Counted from the stretch's first letter, positions 42,537-53,463 are shown. The stretch is 64,000 nt of DNA from Chloroflexota bacterium (GCA_005882115.1 VBEG01000025.1:1-64000); one strand, 5' to 3'. Notes: generated by a model not told the origin, from the sequence alone. Numbers and translations are program-made.

Positions 42537-42842
42537 TCAGCTCGACTTGCGCAGGAAGGCGAAGGCACAGAAGGTCGTGTAGAGAACCGCGACCACTCCA
42601 AGCAGCAGAAGCGCATTCCCTTGCAGCGACCCCGTGGACGCGAGCACCAACCAGAGGGCCGGCAACCAGAGCGCGCCGGCAAGCTCGGGCCGACCGACAG
42701 CCCTGTAGCGCCGGCCCTCGAGGAGCAGCTCGCGAGGCAGACGCTCCTCGGGGTCGAGAGGGTGGAAGATCGAGTACATGCTCTGGCGCTCGAGGCTCCG
42801 CAGCTCCGTCAGCTCCATACGGCGTCGCATCCCTAACGACAA
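42537..42842 (-). CDS. Small membrane protein
   Basis: 101 aa with two hydrophobic segments; start uncertain. Confidence 0.5.
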   Translation of the reverse strand: MSLGMRRRMELTELRSLERQSMYSIFHPLDPEERLPRELLLEGRRYRAVGRPELAGALWLPALWLVLASTGSLQGNALLLLGVVAVLYTTFCAFAFLRKSS

Positions 42843-42863
42843 CAGTTTGGCACCGGCGCTTAC

Positions 42864-44000
42864 CTATGAGCGAACCAAAAGGGCCTCGCGGGTGAAGAGC
42901 CGCAGCGCCGCATAGAAGCAAAGCGCCCCGGTCAGGATCAGGCTCACCGAGGTAACCGCCAGCGCGGTCCACTCGATTGAGTTGTGCACGATGGCGTCCC
43001 GGAGCACGAGCACGGCGTTGAGGATGGGGATCAGGTAGTAGGCGACGCCGGGGTTGAAGTCCGGGATGAACAGGACGATCGAGGCGGGGAAGATCGTGAT
43101 GAAGTACAGCGGCGTCGCGTAAGCCTGGCCCTGGCGAAAGTTCCGAGCCAGCGTTCCCAGAGCGATCGTGACCGAGCTGAACGAGGCCGCGAGCAGGACG
43201 GCCAGCCAAAGCATCACCGTGGCGGCGAGCGGGCTGAGCGCGACGTGCTCGTTCTGCCCGCCTCCGTTTCCGAACGAGATCTGGCTCAGGGCGACGAGCA
43301 TCGAACCGATCGAAGCCACAGCGGCCAGCAGGCTGATCGTGCTCACGGCGAGGATCTTGCCGATCAGGAGCTGTCCACGAGGCGCCGGGGTCAGAAGCAG
43401 GCTCTCGAGCGTTTTTCGTTCGCGCTCGCCGGCCGAGCTGTCGAGTGCCGCGGACAATCCGCCGGTCAGGCTCATCGTGATCAGGATGTACGGCAGGAAG
43501 AAGCTGAGGAACGCATTGCTGGCGGCTTGGGTGGGTGAGCTGAGCGGATGGCTTCGTACCGGAAGCGGATCCAGGATCGATGGGTCCACGCCCTTTTCCT
43601 GGAGGGTCGCGGCGATCTTGGCGGCGTCGTAGCGGCCGAGAATGGTCTGCACGCGGATGTCGGCGATCTGCGCCGACTGGCGCGTCGGGTCGTAGTACTC
43701 GTCGATCCCTGAAGCGCTGAAGGCCAGGCCGATGTCCACCTGTCTCTTGGCCGCCGCGGCGGGATCGTCGACCCGTTCCAGCTTGAGTCCGGTGGCGGTG
43801 AAGAGCACCTCGAGTCCTGCCGGAATCTGTCCCGAGTAGCCGATGGTGTAGGTCTGAGTGGCGGTTTTGACGGAGACCTGGGAGATCACGAAAAGGATGG
43901 TCGGCGTGGCGATGACGGCGAGAGCGATCGCAGTCAACGTGCGTCGGTCGCGAAGGATCTCGCGAAGCTCTTTGCGGAAGACGATGAAGACATCTCTCAC
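42864..44000 (-). CDS. ABC-2 type transporter permease (NatB-like)
   Basis: FRKELREILRDRRTLTAIALAVI, SSAGERERKTLESLLLTP. Confidence 0.9.
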   Translation of the reverse strand: MRDVFIVFRKELREILRDRRTLTAIALAVIATPTILFVISQVSVKTATQTYTIGYSGQIPAGLEVLFTATGLKLERVDDPAAAAKRQVDIGLAFSASGIDEYYDPTRQSAQIADIRVQTILGRYDAAKIAATLQEKGVDPSILDPLPVRSHPLSSPTQAASNAFLSFFLPYILITMSLTGGLSAALDSSAGERERKTLESLLLTPAPRGQLLIGKILAVSTISLLAAVASIGSMLVALSQISFGNGGGQNEHVALSPLAATVMLWLAVLLAASFSSVTIALGTLARNFRQGQAYATPLYFITIFPASIVLFIPDFNPGVAYYLIPILNAVLVLRDAIVHNSIEWTALAVTSVSLILTGALCFYAALRLFTREALLVRS

Positions 44001-44725
44001 TTTGCGGTCTCGACCAGGGCGAGAAATGAATCCTCGAGGTCCTGGTAGCCGCGCCGGACATCGGCGGTTGCGCCATCGGCGACGACGCGGCCCTGGTGGA
44101 TGATCGTGACGCGGTCACACAGGCGCTCCGCGTCGTGCAGCACGTGTGTGGAGAAGATCACGCATTTGCCGCGTCCTTTGGACTCCACCATGAACTGGCG
44201 AATCTCGCGGGATGCAAGCACGTCGAGGTTGGAGGTCGGCTCGTCGAACATCAGCACCGGCGGGTCGTGGACGATAGCGCGGGCGATCGCGACCTTCTGC
44301 TTCTGCCCGGAAGAGAGGCTCTCCGCGCGCTGGCTTGCGAATGACGCCATGTCCAGCCGCTCGATGACCGCATCGACCCTGCGGTCCAGATCACCATCCA
44401 GCAGGCCGCTCAGCTCGGCGAAGTACGCGATGTTCTCGCGCGCCGAAAGTCGCGGGTAAACCCCGATCTCAGCCGTCACCACGCCGACGCGGCGGCGCAC
44501 CTCTTGCGGCGCCGTCCGGGTGTCAAAGCCGAGGACGCCGACCGATCCGGCGTCCGGCGCGAGCAAGGTGCAGATGATGCGCAGGGTCGTGGTCTTGCCG
44601 GCGCCGTTCGGGCCGAGCAGGCCGAAGATCTCTTCCGAGTGGGCTTCGAAGGAGATGCCGCGGAGCACCTTGTTCGAGCCGAGGGTCTTCTCCAGGCGGG
44701 CGACCTTGACCGCCGCTGCCATCAC
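43997..44725 (-). CDS. ABC transporter ATP-binding protein (NatA-like)
   Basis: LLGPNGAGKTTTLR, LSSGQKQKVAIARAIVHDPPVLMFDEPTSNLD. Confidence 0.95.
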   Translation of the reverse strand: MMAAAVKVARLEKTLGSNKVLRGISFEAHSEEIFGLLGPNGAGKTTTLRIICTLLAPDAGSVGVLGFDTRTAPQEVRRRVGVVTAEIGVYPRLSARENIAYFAELSGLLDGDLDRRVDAVIERLDMASFASQRAESLSSGQKQKVAIARAIVHDPPVLMFDEPTSNLDVLASREIRQFMVESKGRGKCVIFSTHVLHDAERLCDRVTIIHQGRVVADGATADVRRGYQDLEDSFLALVETAK

Positions 44726-45120
44726 TTCTTTTTGTTGGTGGCTCGCTTCGTGGGAGTTTTCGCCTTCGCTGGCGACGCGGCAGACTGGCGACCGGGCCTG
44801 GCCACTTTCTTGACCGAAGCTGTCTTTGGCCTGGCTGGCGCTTTCGCCGGAGCCTTGGCTTTGACCTGGGTCTTGGCCTTGGGCTGAGCTGCGGCCTGGA
44901 CGGGGACCTCGATCTCGGCCGGAGCCTCGACGACCTCCGGCGCGACCACGGCCACGCCGACCGAGCTCGACAGCGTCCGGTGACAGCTCTCGCAGGTGAT
45001 GATCGTGCGGACGAGGGTTCCGAGCTGGTGCTCCTCGCGCCGCAGGTTTCGGGTCCGGCCGCAGAAGTTGCAGTAGCCGGTCTCGACAGTGACGTTGACG
45101 TGCCCAGGACGTTTGTTCAT
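44722..45120 (-). CDS. Zinc-finger protein with Lys/Ala/Pro-rich tail
   Basis: CNFCGR...CESCHR motif, then PKAKTQVKAKAPAKAPARPK tail. Confidence 0.7.
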   Translation of the reverse strand: MNKRPGHVNVTVETGYCNFCGRTRNLRREEHQLGTLVRTIITCESCHRTLSSSVGVAVVAPEVVEAPAEIEVPVQAAAQPKAKTQVKAKAPAKAPARPKTASVKKVARPGRQSAASPAKAKTPTKRATNKKK

Positions 45121-45157
45121 GGAATGCGTAAGTTACGGTAAACTCTCGCGAGCTCGC

Positions 45158-45190
45158 CTTTAAGTCCGGGACAGAGAGCCCGGGAAGGAG
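45158..45190 (+). promoter_or_regulatory. PyrR-binding RNA leader upstream of pyrB
   Basis: CTTTAAGTCCGGGACAGAGAGCCCGGGAAGGAG: CAGAGAG loop with TCCGGG/CCCGGA stem adjoining the Shine-Dalgarno. Confidence 0.8.
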
Positions 45191-45198
45191 ATTTTTTC

Positions 45199-46125
45199 GT
45201 GGCCGTCACGTCCGGGCTGCAGCACGTAATCGAGAGTCAACAATTCTCTCGTTCCATCCTCGAAGACCTTTTCGCGCGGGCCGACGAGATCAAGCGCGAG
45301 CCCCACCACTTCATCGGGCGCCTTGCCGGACAGGTGATGGCGGCATTGTTTTACGAACCGTCGACCAGAACCCGTCTGTCGTTCGAGGCGGCGATGCTGC
45401 GCCTGGGGGGCGAGACGATGGGCACCGACAACGCTCGGGAATTCTCCTCCGCGGCCAAGGGCGAGACCCTTGAAGACACGATCCAGATCGTCGGCGGCTA
45501 CGCCGACGTCATCGTCTTGCGCCACAACGAAGAGGGAGCGGCCAAGCGCGCCGCCGCTGTAGCGTCGGTCCCGATCATCAACGCCGGCGACGGACCCGGC
45601 CAGCATCCGACGCAGGCGCTGCTCGATCTGTACACCGTGCGGAACGAGCTCGGCCGCATCGATGGGGTGCGCGTGGCGATGGTCGGCGACCTCGCCAACG
45701 GCCGTACGGTGCGCTCCCTGACCTACCTGCTGGGCAAGTTCAAGGACATCAAGGTCTGGTTCGTCGCGCCGCCGCAGGTCGCGATGCGCGAGGACCTGAA
45801 AGCTCACCTCGACGAGCACCACGTGCCATGGATCGAGACCGAGGATCTCAACGCGGTGCTTCCAGAGGCGGACGTCGTCTACATGACGCGAATCCAAAAG
45901 GAGCGCTTCACCGATCCCGAGGCATACAACGCGGTAAAGGGCGCGTACCGCATCGACAAGGACGCGATGGCGCTGATGCGCAAGTACGCCATCCTCATGC
46001 ACCCGCTGCCTCGCGTCGACGAGATATCGCCCGAAGTGGACGCCGACCCGCGATCGGCCTACTTCCGCCAGGCCCGCAACGGCCTGCATGTCCGGATGGC
46101 TCTCCTGGATCGGCTCCTCACATGA
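45199..46125 (+). CDS. pyrB: Aspartate carbamoyltransferase catalytic subunit
   Basis: FYEPSTRTRLSFEAAMLRLGG, HPTQALLDLYT, HPLPRVDEI. Confidence 0.96.
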   Translation: MAVTSGLQHVIESQQFSRSILEDLFARADEIKREPHHFIGRLAGQVMAALFYEPSTRTRLSFEAAMLRLGGETMGTDNAREFSSAAKGETLEDTIQIVGGYADVIVLRHNEEGAAKRAAAVASVPIINAGDGPGQHPTQALLDLYTVRNELGRIDGVRVAMVGDLANGRTVRSLTYLLGKFKDIKVWFVAPPQVAMREDLKAHLDEHHVPWIETEDLNAVLPEADVVYMTRIQKERFTDPEAYNAVKGAYRIDKDAMALMRKYAILMHPLPRVDEISPEVDADPRSAYFRQARNGLHVRMALLDRLLT

Positions 46126-46670
46126 GCGTCGCCCAGGGTCGCCTCAAGGCGACGGTGATGGACGCCGACCAGATCCGGCGATCGTTGTCGCGCATCGCCC
46201 ACGAGATCGTGGAGCGCAACCGCGGTGTCGAGGACGTCGTGCTCGTCGGTGTGGTGAGCAAGGGCGACGTCCTGGCCCAGCGCCTCGCCGCGACCCTGAC
46301 CATGCTCGAGGGCAGGGACGTCCCGTTCGGTCGACTCGACGTGACCAAGCATCGCGACGACCTGCACCTCAGGCCGCCTGATGGCCACCGCCCTTCCAGC
46401 GACATCCCTGAGATCGGCGGCAAGGTGGTGGTCCTCATCGACGATGTCATCCACCACGGCCGGACGGCTCGCGCGGCGATGGACGCCCTGATGGATTTCG
46501 GGAGGCCGCGCGCGATCCAGCTCGCCGTGCTCATCGACCGCGGCCACCGCGAGCTACCGATTCGGCCCGACTACGTGGGCAAGAACGTTCCCACCGCCGA
46601 CGCAGAGCGCATCGAGGTCCTGATCGCCGAGGAGGACGGCATCGACCAGGCGGTGATCGTTGCCGGATAG
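46122..46670 (+). CDS. pyrR: Pyrimidine operon regulator / uracil phosphoribosyltransferase
   Basis: [53 protein letters not shown]. Confidence 0.96.
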   Translation: MSVAQGRLKATVMDADQIRRSLSRIAHEIVERNRGVEDVVLVGVVSKGDVLAQRLAATLTMLEGRDVPFGRLDVTKHRDDLHLRPPDGHRPSSDIPEIGGKVVVLIDDVIHHGRTARAAMDALMDFGRPRAIQLAVLIDRGHRELPIRPDYVGKNVPTADAERIEVLIAEEDGIDQAVIVAG

Positions 46671-49600
46671 GAAATCGTTGGCTGTCCTGGTCCTTGAAGA
46701 CGGCCGCGCCTTCGTCGGCGCGTCGCTCGGCGCAGATGTCGTAGGCGAGGGCGAGCTGGTCTTCAACACCGCGATGACCGGCTACCAGGAGGTCCTCACC
46801 GATCCGTCCTACGCGGGCCAGATGGTGTGCATGACCTACCCGCTGCAGGGCAATTACGGAGTCCGCGATGCGGACGCGGAGTCGGGGCGACCCTGGGCGC
46901 GTGCGCTGGTCGTGCGGTGGGCTTGCCCGTCGCCCAGCCATCACTCGAGCGAGGCGTCGCTCGACGAGTACCTGCGCCGGTGGAACGTGCCCGGAATCAC
47001 TGACATCGACACCCGGGCGTTGACCCGACACATCCGAACCCACGGAACCCAGCGAGCGGTCCTCGTCCACGAGACCGCTGCGCCGTCCCCGGCGAGGCTG
47101 GCCGAGCTTGCCCACGCCGCCAAGCGCGTGACACCTCTGGCCGAGCAAGACCTGGTCGCGCAGACTTCGCGGACGAGCCGGGAAGAGTGGCTCGAGCCAA
47201 TGCCTCCCGAGCTGAGAGCTCGCAAGCGAAGCGACGGCGAGGGCTTGCTGGTCGCGGTGATCGACTATGGCGTGAAGGCCAACATCCTGCGGTCGCTGCG
47301 CGAGCGCGGATGCCGGGTGGTGGTGCTTCCGCATACGGCGACCTGGGCGGACGTGCGCTCGAGCGGCGCAGACGGGCTCGTGCTGTCGAACGGCCCCGGC
47401 GATCCCGCCGTCCTCGATGGGCCGGTGCACCTCGCGCGCGAAGCGCTGGGTGAGATCCCGATGTTCGGCATCTGCCTCGGTCACCAGATCATGGGCCGCG
47501 CCGCCGGAGCTACGACTTCGCGGCTGCCTTACGGCCACCACGGTGCGAACCACCCTGTCAAAGACCTCGACACGGGCCACGTCCACATCACGAGTCAGAA
47601 CCACGAGTTCCAGGTCGATGCCGCGTCGATCCCCGACGGCGATTTCTACGTCTCGCAACGCAACCTGAACGACGGCTCGGTCGAGGGCCTCGGCCACCGC
47701 ACGCTGCCCGCCTTCAGCGTCCAGTACCACCCCGAAGGTTGCCCAGGTCCGCAGGACAACCAGCACCTGTACGACCGCTTTGTCGACATGGTCCGCAGCC
47801 GGGCGCCCGTAGCCCGCGCCGTGGCTGGAATGGCCGAGCCGGCCCGACCGCGCAAGGTTTTGATCCTCGGTTCGGGGCCGATCGTGATCGGCCAGGCCGC
47901 CGAGTTCGACTACGCCGGCACGCAAGCGTGCAAGGCGCTTCGCGAAGAGGGCATCGAGACCGTGCTGGTCAACTCGAACCCCGCCACGATCATGACCGAC
48001 GAAGAAGTCGCCGACCGCGTGTACCTCGAGCCGCTGACGGTTGAGGCGGTAGAGCGGATCATCGAGCGCGAGCGACCCGACGCGCTGCTGCCGACTCTGG
48101 GTGGTCAGACGGGCCTCAACCTCGCGACCGACCTCGCGAATGCAGGCGTGCTCGACCGGCACGGGGTCCGGCTGCTCGGCGCGACGATCGACACAATCCG
48201 CAAGGCCGAAGACCGCCAGGCCTTCAAAGAGATGCTCGAGGCGATGGGCGAGCCGGTCCCGGTCTCGCGGGTGTGCGAATCGATCGAAGAGGTCAGGGAC
48301 TTTGCGGCGCTCAACGGCCTCCCGCTCGTCATCCGCCCGGCGTACACGCTCGGCGGGACCGGTGGAGGGTTCGTGACCACCGACACCGACCTCGAGCGTG
48401 TCGCCCTGCGTGGCCTCGCGGCGTCGCCAATCCACCAGGTCCTCATCGAGCGCTCCTTGTGGGGATGGAAGGAGATCGAGTACGAGGTGATGCGCGACGG
48501 GGCTGACACCTGCATCACCGTCTGCAACATGGAAAACCTCGACCCCATGGGCGTGCACACCGGCGATTCGATCGTGGTCGCGCCCGCGCAGACGCTTTCC
48601 GACCGCGACCACCAGATGCTGCGGTCATCCGCGATACGGATCATCCGCGCGCTCGGCATCGAGGGCGGGTGCAACGTGCAGTTCGCGCTCGACCCCAAGA
48701 GCTCGCAGTACTACGTGATCGAGGTCAACCCTCGTGTCAGCCGCTCGTCGGCGTTGGCTTCGAAGGCGACCGGCTACCCGATCGCCCGCGTGGCCGCGAA
48801 AGTCGCGGTGGGCAGGCGGCTCGAGGAGATCCGCAACGAGATCACCGGGCGCACGTTCGCCGCGTTCGAGCCCGCGCTGGACTACTGCGTGGTCAAGATC
48901 CCGAGGTGGCCGTTCGACAAGTTCCCCGCCGGCGATCGCCGGCTCGGCACTCAGATGGCGTCGACCGGCGAGGTGATGGCCGTCGAGCGGACTTTCGAAG
49001 CCGCGCTCACGAAGGCCATTCGCTCGCTCGAGCAGAGACCTCCGGCCGACTGGGACATCGGACCTGAGAGCATCGACCAGCCGAACGACAGGAGGCTGTT
49101 TGCGCTCCTCCACGCACTGCGCAACGGCGCCGACGTCGCGTCGCTGGCGGGGCGCAGCGGCATCGACCGCTGGTTCATCGATCGCATGGCCAGCCTCGTG
49201 CGGGTCGAGGTCGAAGGCGATGCGAGGGAGCTCCGCCGGGCGGGGTTTTCGGACGCCATGATCACGGCGCTGCGCGGTGAAACGGTCGAGCCCGCGCAGC
49301 CCACCTACAAGCTCGTCGACACGTGCGCCGGCGAGTTCGAGGCGGCGACTCCCTACTACTACTCATGCTGGGAGGAGGAAGACGAATCGGAACTCCTCCC
49401 CATTCATGGGGAGGTGGCGCCGAAGGGGACGGAGGGGCCCGACCTCCAGCGCACCGTCCTCGTCGTGGGTTCCGGGCCGATCCGGATCGGGCAGGGCATC
49501 GAGTTCGACTACTGCTCGGTGCACGCCGCGTGGGCGCTGCGCGAAGCTGGTGTGCGCGCGGTGATGGTCAACTCCAACCCCGAGACAGTGTCCACCGACT

Positions 49601-51039
49601 TCGACACATCGGACCGCCTGTACTTCGAGCCGCTCGACCTCGACGGTGCGCTCCATGTGGCTCGCGCGGAAGAGGCCAGCGGCGCGCTGGTCCAGTTCGG
49701 CGGCCAGACCGCGATCAACCTCGCGCAGCCTCTCGACGAGCACCAGGTCACCATCCTCGGCTCGAGCGTCGAGGCGATCGACCTCGCGGAAGACCGGCGC
49801 GCTTTCGCGCGATCGCTTGACGCGATTGGGGTGCCGCAACCTGTGGGCGGCACGACGACGACGATCGAAGAGGCCGAGGCGATCGCTGAGCGCGCCGGCT
49901 ACCCCGTGCTTGTGCGCCCGTCGTACGTGCTGGGCGGTCGCGCGATGGAGATCGTGCGCAACCGCGACGAGCTCCGCCGCTACATGGCCTGGGCGATCAG
50001 CGCCATGCCTCGTGGCCAGGTCCTCGTCGACAAGTACCTCCAGGGCATGGAGGTCGAGGTCGACGCGATCTCGGATGGCGAGACCGTCGTCATCCCGGGA
50101 GTGATGCAGCACGTCGAACGCGCGGGCGTGCATTCGGGCGACTCGTACGCCGTTTATCCGGCCCAGGGCCTGGAGCGCGCCGAGCTCGACCACATCGTCG
50201 ATTACACCGTGCGGATCGCCCGCCACCTGCGATTGCGTGGCCTGGTCAACGTCCAGTACGTCGTGCACCGCGGACACGTATACGTGCTCGAGGTCAACCC
50301 GCGCGCCTCACGGACCGTCCCTTTCCTGTCCAAGGTCACTGGCGTGCCGGTCGTCAAGCTCGCGACGCGCGTCATGCTCGGCGAGAAGCTTGCCGACCTG
50401 GGTTGGGCGACAGGACTCGTGGCATCGCGCGAGCTCATCGCGGTCAAGGCGCCGGTGTTCTCCATGAACAAGCTCGCGGCAGTGGATTCCTACCTGGGCC
50501 CCGAGATGAAGTCCACGGGGGAGGCGATCGGGATCGCGCGCAGCCTCAACGAAGCGCTGCGCAAAGCATTCGCCGCTTCTGGCATGCATGTGGAGCGAGG
50601 CAGCGCCGCTTTGCTCACGATCGCAGACGCGGACAAGCCGGAGCTCTTTCCGATCGTGTCGCGGCTGGTCGAGCTGGGATGCCGGCTCGTCGCGACGGAC
50701 GGCACGGCGAGGGCGCTGCGCGCGGCCGGGTTCTCGCCGCGCGTGGTAGCCAAGATCGGCGAAGAGGGCCCCACCGTCGTCGACGTGATCGTGCGCGGTG
50801 AGGTTCAGCTCGTGATCAACACGATGTCGAACATCTACGAGGATCGCGGCGATGGCGCCCCGGTGTTCAAAGACGGGTTTGAGATCCGCCGCGCTGCCGT
50901 CGAGCGCCGCATTCCCTGCCTGACCTCCCTCGACACGGCGACAGCGCTGCTCGAGTCGGTGGTCGCCGCGCCGGACGAAGTCGAAGTGCGGACCATCGGC
51001 GAATGGCGGGACCCAGGCTCTCTCTTCTCGCAGGGGTGA
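46660..51039 (+). CDS. carAB: Single-chain glutamine-dependent carbamoyl-phosphate synthase (CarA-CarB fusion)
   Basis: CarA motifs ([19 protein letters not shown]) and full CarB (two ATP-grasp halves, MGS-like C-term) in one 1459-aa ORF; TTG start at 46660 or 46678. Confidence 0.95.
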   Translation: MPDRKSLAVLVLEDGRAFVGASLGADVVGEGELVFNTAMTGYQEVLTDPSYAGQMVCMTYPLQGNYGVRDADAESGRPWARALVVRWACPSPSHHSSEASLDEYLRRWNVPGITDIDTRALTRHIRTHGTQRAVLVHETAAPSPARLAELAHAAKRVTPLAEQDLVAQTSRTSREEWLEPMPPELRARKRSDGEGLLVAVIDYGVKANILRSLRERGCRVVVLPHTATWADVRSSGADGLVLSNGPGDPAVLDGPVHLAREALGEIPMFGICLGHQIMGRAAGATTSRLPYGHHGANHPVKDLDTGHVHITSQNHEFQVDAASIPDGDFYVSQRNLNDGSVEGLGHRTLPAFSVQYHPEGCPGPQDNQHLYDRFVDMVRSRAPVARAVAGMAEPARPRKVLILGSGPIVIGQAAEFDYAGTQACKALREEGIETVLVNSNPATIMTDEEVADRVYLEPLTVEAVERIIERERPDALLPTLGGQTGLNLATDLANAGVLDRHGVRLLGATIDTIRKAEDRQAFKEMLEAMGEPVPVSRVCESIEEVRDFAALNGLPLVIRPAYTLGGTGGGFVTTDTDLERVALRGLAASPIHQVLIERSLWGWKEIEYEVMRDGADTCITVCNMENLDPMGVHTGDSIVVAPAQTLSDRDHQMLRSSAIRIIRALGIEGGCNVQFALDPKSSQYYVIEVNPRVSRSSALASKATGYPIARVAAKVAVGRRLEEIRNEITGRTFAAFEPALDYCVVKIPRWPFDKFPAGDRRLGTQMASTGEVMAVERTFEAALTKAIRSLEQRPPADWDIGPESIDQPNDRRLFALLHALRNGADVASLAGRSGIDRWFIDRMASLVRVEVEGDARELRRAGFSDAMITALRGETVEPAQPTYKLVDTCAGEFEAATPYYYSCWEEEDESELLPIHGEVAPKGTEGPDLQRTVLVVGSGPIRIGQGIEFDYCSVHAAWALREAGVRAVMVNSNPETVSTDFDTSDRLYFEPLDLDGALHVARAEEASGALVQFGGQTAINLAQPLDEHQVTILGSSVEAIDLAEDRRAFARSLDAIGVPQPVGGTTTTIEEAEAIAERAGYPVLVRPSYVLGGRAMEIVRNRDELRRYMAWAISAMPRGQVLVDKYLQGMEVEVDAISDGETVVIPGVMQHVERAGVHSGDSYAVYPAQGLERAELDHIVDYTVRIARHLRLRGLVNVQYVVHRGHVYVLEVNPRASRTVPFLSKVTGVPVVKLATRVMLGEKLADLGWATGLVASRELIAVKAPVFSMNKLAAVDSYLGPEMKSTGEAIGIARSLNEALRKAFAASGMHVERGSAALLTIADADKPELFPIVSRLVELGCRLVATDGTARALRAAGFSPRVVAKIGEEGPTVVDVIVRGEVQLVINTMSNIYEDRGDGAPVFKDGFEIRRAAVERRIPCLTSLDTATALLESVVAAPDEVEVRTIGEWRDPGSLFSQG
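49389..49438. repeat. Dispersed palindromic repeat, copy 2, inside the carAB ORF
   Basis: GGAACTCCTCCCCATTCATGGGGAGGTGGCGCCGAAGGGGACGGAGGGGC, translated in frame. Confidence 0.75.
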
Positions 51040-51058
51040 GGGTTTGGGGCGAGGGGCG

Positions 51059-51826
51059 TTGAGCGGCATGTTCCTCATTGACGCACCGTTAACCGCGCGT
51101 CGCGAAGTCGCGCGCGGCATGTTCGTCATCTCCATGCACGCGCCCGAGATCGCGACCGCCGTGCGAGCCGGTCAGTTTGTCAACCTCGGATGGTCGGGCG
51201 GCCCGCTCCTCCGGCGGCCGTTCTCGGTCTATCGCGTCGAGGGTGAGCACATCGAGATCGTCTTGAAAGCAGTCGGCGCCGGCACCGCGGAGCTGCTCAC
51301 GATGCAGCGCGGCGAGCGGCTCAGCTGCGTCGGCCCGCTCGGCCATGGCTATGACTTCGCTTCGAGGGCGCGAAGCGCCGTGCTCATCAGCGGGGGGCTG
51401 GGCGTGGCGCCGATGCCTCTCGCCGCGAGAGATGCAAGAGCGGCCGGGCTGCGCGTGGTGTGGGTCCACGGCGCCCGAAGGGCCGAGGAGCTGTGTCACG
51501 AAGCGGATGGCGACGAGGTGATCTGGGCCACGGACGACGGCTCGCTAGGGACGCGCGGCACCGCGGTGTCTGTCGCACCCGATGCAGAGGTTGTGCTTGC
51601 CTGCGGTCCTAACCGGATGCTGGGCGCGGTAGCGGAGCGCTGGCCAGACGCCCAGGTCGCGGTCGAGACCTACATGGGCTGTGGCACCGGTGTCTGCCTC
51701 GGGTGCGCGGTCCCGCTTCGTCGCGGCGGCTACGACCGGGCGTGCAAAGAAGGACCCGTCTACCGCGCCGCCGATGTCGACTGGACAGCTTTGCCTTCGC
51801 ACCTTTCTTATGCGGTGACGGTTTGA
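51059..51826 (+). CDS. pyrK: Dihydroorotate dehydrogenase electron transfer subunit
   Basis: LLRRPFSVYRVEG, ETYMGCGTGVCLGCAVPLRRGGYDRACKEGPVYRA. Confidence 0.92.
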   Translation: MSGMFLIDAPLTARREVARGMFVISMHAPEIATAVRAGQFVNLGWSGGPLLRRPFSVYRVEGEHIEIVLKAVGAGTAELLTMQRGERLSCVGPLGHGYDFASRARSAVLISGGLGVAPMPLAARDARAAGLRVVWVHGARRAEELCHEADGDEVIWATDDGSLGTRGTAVSVAPDAEVVLACGPNRMLGAVAERWPDAQVAVETYMGCGTGVCLGCAVPLRRGGYDRACKEGPVYRAADVDWTALPSHLSYAVTV

Positions 51827-52737
51827 CCATCGACATGTCGGTCGCGGTTGGCACGATGCAAATGCGCGGCCCCGTGCTGGCGGCGTCGGGCACGTTCGGC
51901 TACGGCACCGAGGTTCCGCTGCTCGAAAGACGCGCACTCGGCGGGATGGTTTCCAAGGGAATCTTCCTGCGGCCTCGCGAAGGCACCACGCCGCCACGCA
52001 TCGCGGAGACGCCCAGCGGGATGCTCAACGCGATCGGTTTGCAGGGGCCGGGCGCCGATGCGCTCGTCCGCGACTATGCGCCGCAATGGGCTGGGTGGGA
52101 CTTTCCGGTGCTCGTCAATATCAACGGCGAGTCGGCCTCCGAGTACGGCGAGCTCACGGCGCGACTCGACGGTGTTCCGGGCATCGCCGGCTTTGAGATC
52201 AACATCTCCTGTCCGAATGTCGAACAGGGTGGCCTTTACTTCGGCAACGACCCGCGCGCCGCTGCCGCGGTGACCGAGGCCGTGCGCAGACGAACCAAGC
52301 TTCCGCTCTGGGTCAAGCTCACGCCGATGGTGAGTGACATCGGCGTCATCGCTCGGGCCGTCGAGTCGGCCGGCGCCGACGCGCTGTGCGCCATCAACAC
52401 CTTCGTCGGCATGTCGATCGACCTCAACGCTTTCAAGCCACGACTCAGCTTTCGCACCGGCGGCCTGTCCGGGCCGGCGATCAGGCCGCTAGCCGTACAT
52501 CTCGCGCACCAGGCGGCGCGGGCGGTCCGGATTCCTGTGCTCGGGATCGGCGGCATCACGCGCGCGGAAGACGCGCTGGAGTTTCTTGTCGCGGGATGCA
52601 CGGCCGTCCAGGTCGGGACGGCCACGTTCGTCAACCCGAACGCGATCGCCGACGTCCATGACGGCATCGCGGCGTTTCTCGAAGGTCGCGGGTTCAAGTC
52701 CTTGGCCGACCTGCCGCGCTACCTTCCACGCGATTAG
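51823..52737 (+). CDS. pyrD: Dihydroorotate dehydrogenase catalytic subunit
   Basis: GPVLAASGTFGYGTE, INISCPNVEQGG, GIGGITRAEDALEFLVAGCTAVQVGTA. Confidence 0.94.
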   Translation: MTIDMSVAVGTMQMRGPVLAASGTFGYGTEVPLLERRALGGMVSKGIFLRPREGTTPPRIAETPSGMLNAIGLQGPGADALVRDYAPQWAGWDFPVLVNINGESASEYGELTARLDGVPGIAGFEINISCPNVEQGGLYFGNDPRAAAAVTEAVRRRTKLPLWVKLTPMVSDIGVIARAVESAGADALCAINTFVGMSIDLNAFKPRLSFRTGGLSGPAIRPLAVHLAHQAARAVRIPVLGIGGITRAEDALEFLVAGCTAVQVGTATFVNPNAIADVHDGIAAFLEGRGFKSLADLPRYLPRD

Positions 52738-52747
52738 GGAGGGATCG

Positions 52748-53434
52748 ATGTCAACGGAAATTCCGCCGCGTCCAATCGAGTCGGGAGCGCTGCAGATCCT
52801 GGCCACCGAGCACTGGAGCCTGCTAGCGACCCGCGCCCTGACGTACCAGGAGTCGCTGGGGCGCGTGAACATGTTTCTGACCATCCTCTCCGGCGCCGTG
52901 ATCGCCCTGGCTCTGGTCGCCCAGGCCGACCGTTTCGGTCCGGCCTTCTTCGCCATCGCGATCTTCATGCTCGCGGTCGTCTTTCTGGTGGGCGTGTTCA
53001 CGGTCGCCCGCCTCATGGCGCTGAACCGCGACGACTTCCGCTGGGTGCTCGGGATGAACCGCCTCCGCAACGCCTACCTCGACCTCCACCCCGAGCTCGA
53101 GCCGCATTTCACCACGAGTCCCTATGACGATCTTCCGGGAGCGCTCCAGACGCTCGGCGTCGAGACCTCCGGCGCGGACAGGCTCGGGTCCATGTTCCAC
53201 GGGTTACAGACCTTGCCGGGCATGCTGTCGTTGATCGTGGCTGCGGTGGGCGGCGCCATCGGCGGACTGATCGCCGCTGGCTTCGGTGCGCCGGCTGGGA
53301 TAGTCCTCCTGTCGGGCATCGCGGCGTTCGTGCTGGCGGCTGTCGGGATGGGATATTGGGGCAGTCGCTCCGTGCGGCGGCTCAGCCCGGGCCTCGCGGC
53401 TCGATTTCCCGGGCCCCGAAAACCGCCAACTTAG
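52748..53434 (+). CDS. Membrane protein, unknown function
   Basis: Two N-terminal and two C-terminal hydrophobic segments; ATG 52748. Confidence 0.7.
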   Translation: MSTEIPPRPIESGALQILATEHWSLLATRALTYQESLGRVNMFLTILSGAVIALALVAQADRFGPAFFAIAIFMLAVVFLVGVFTVARLMALNRDDFRWVLGMNRLRNAYLDLHPELEPHFTTSPYDDLPGALQTLGVETSGADRLGSMFHGLQTLPGMLSLIVAAVGGAIGGLIAAGFGAPAGIVLLSGIAAFVLAAVGMGYWGSRSVRRLSPGLAARFPGPRKPPT

Positions 53435-53463
53435 GGTCGTCGTCCAGTCAGAATCCAGTAGCC

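Noticed and set aside
46531-48612. 693-aa ORF on the minus strand
   Set aside because: Antisense shadow of carAB; His/Arg/Val/Asp-rich composition typical of GC-rich antisense frames, no recognisable domain.
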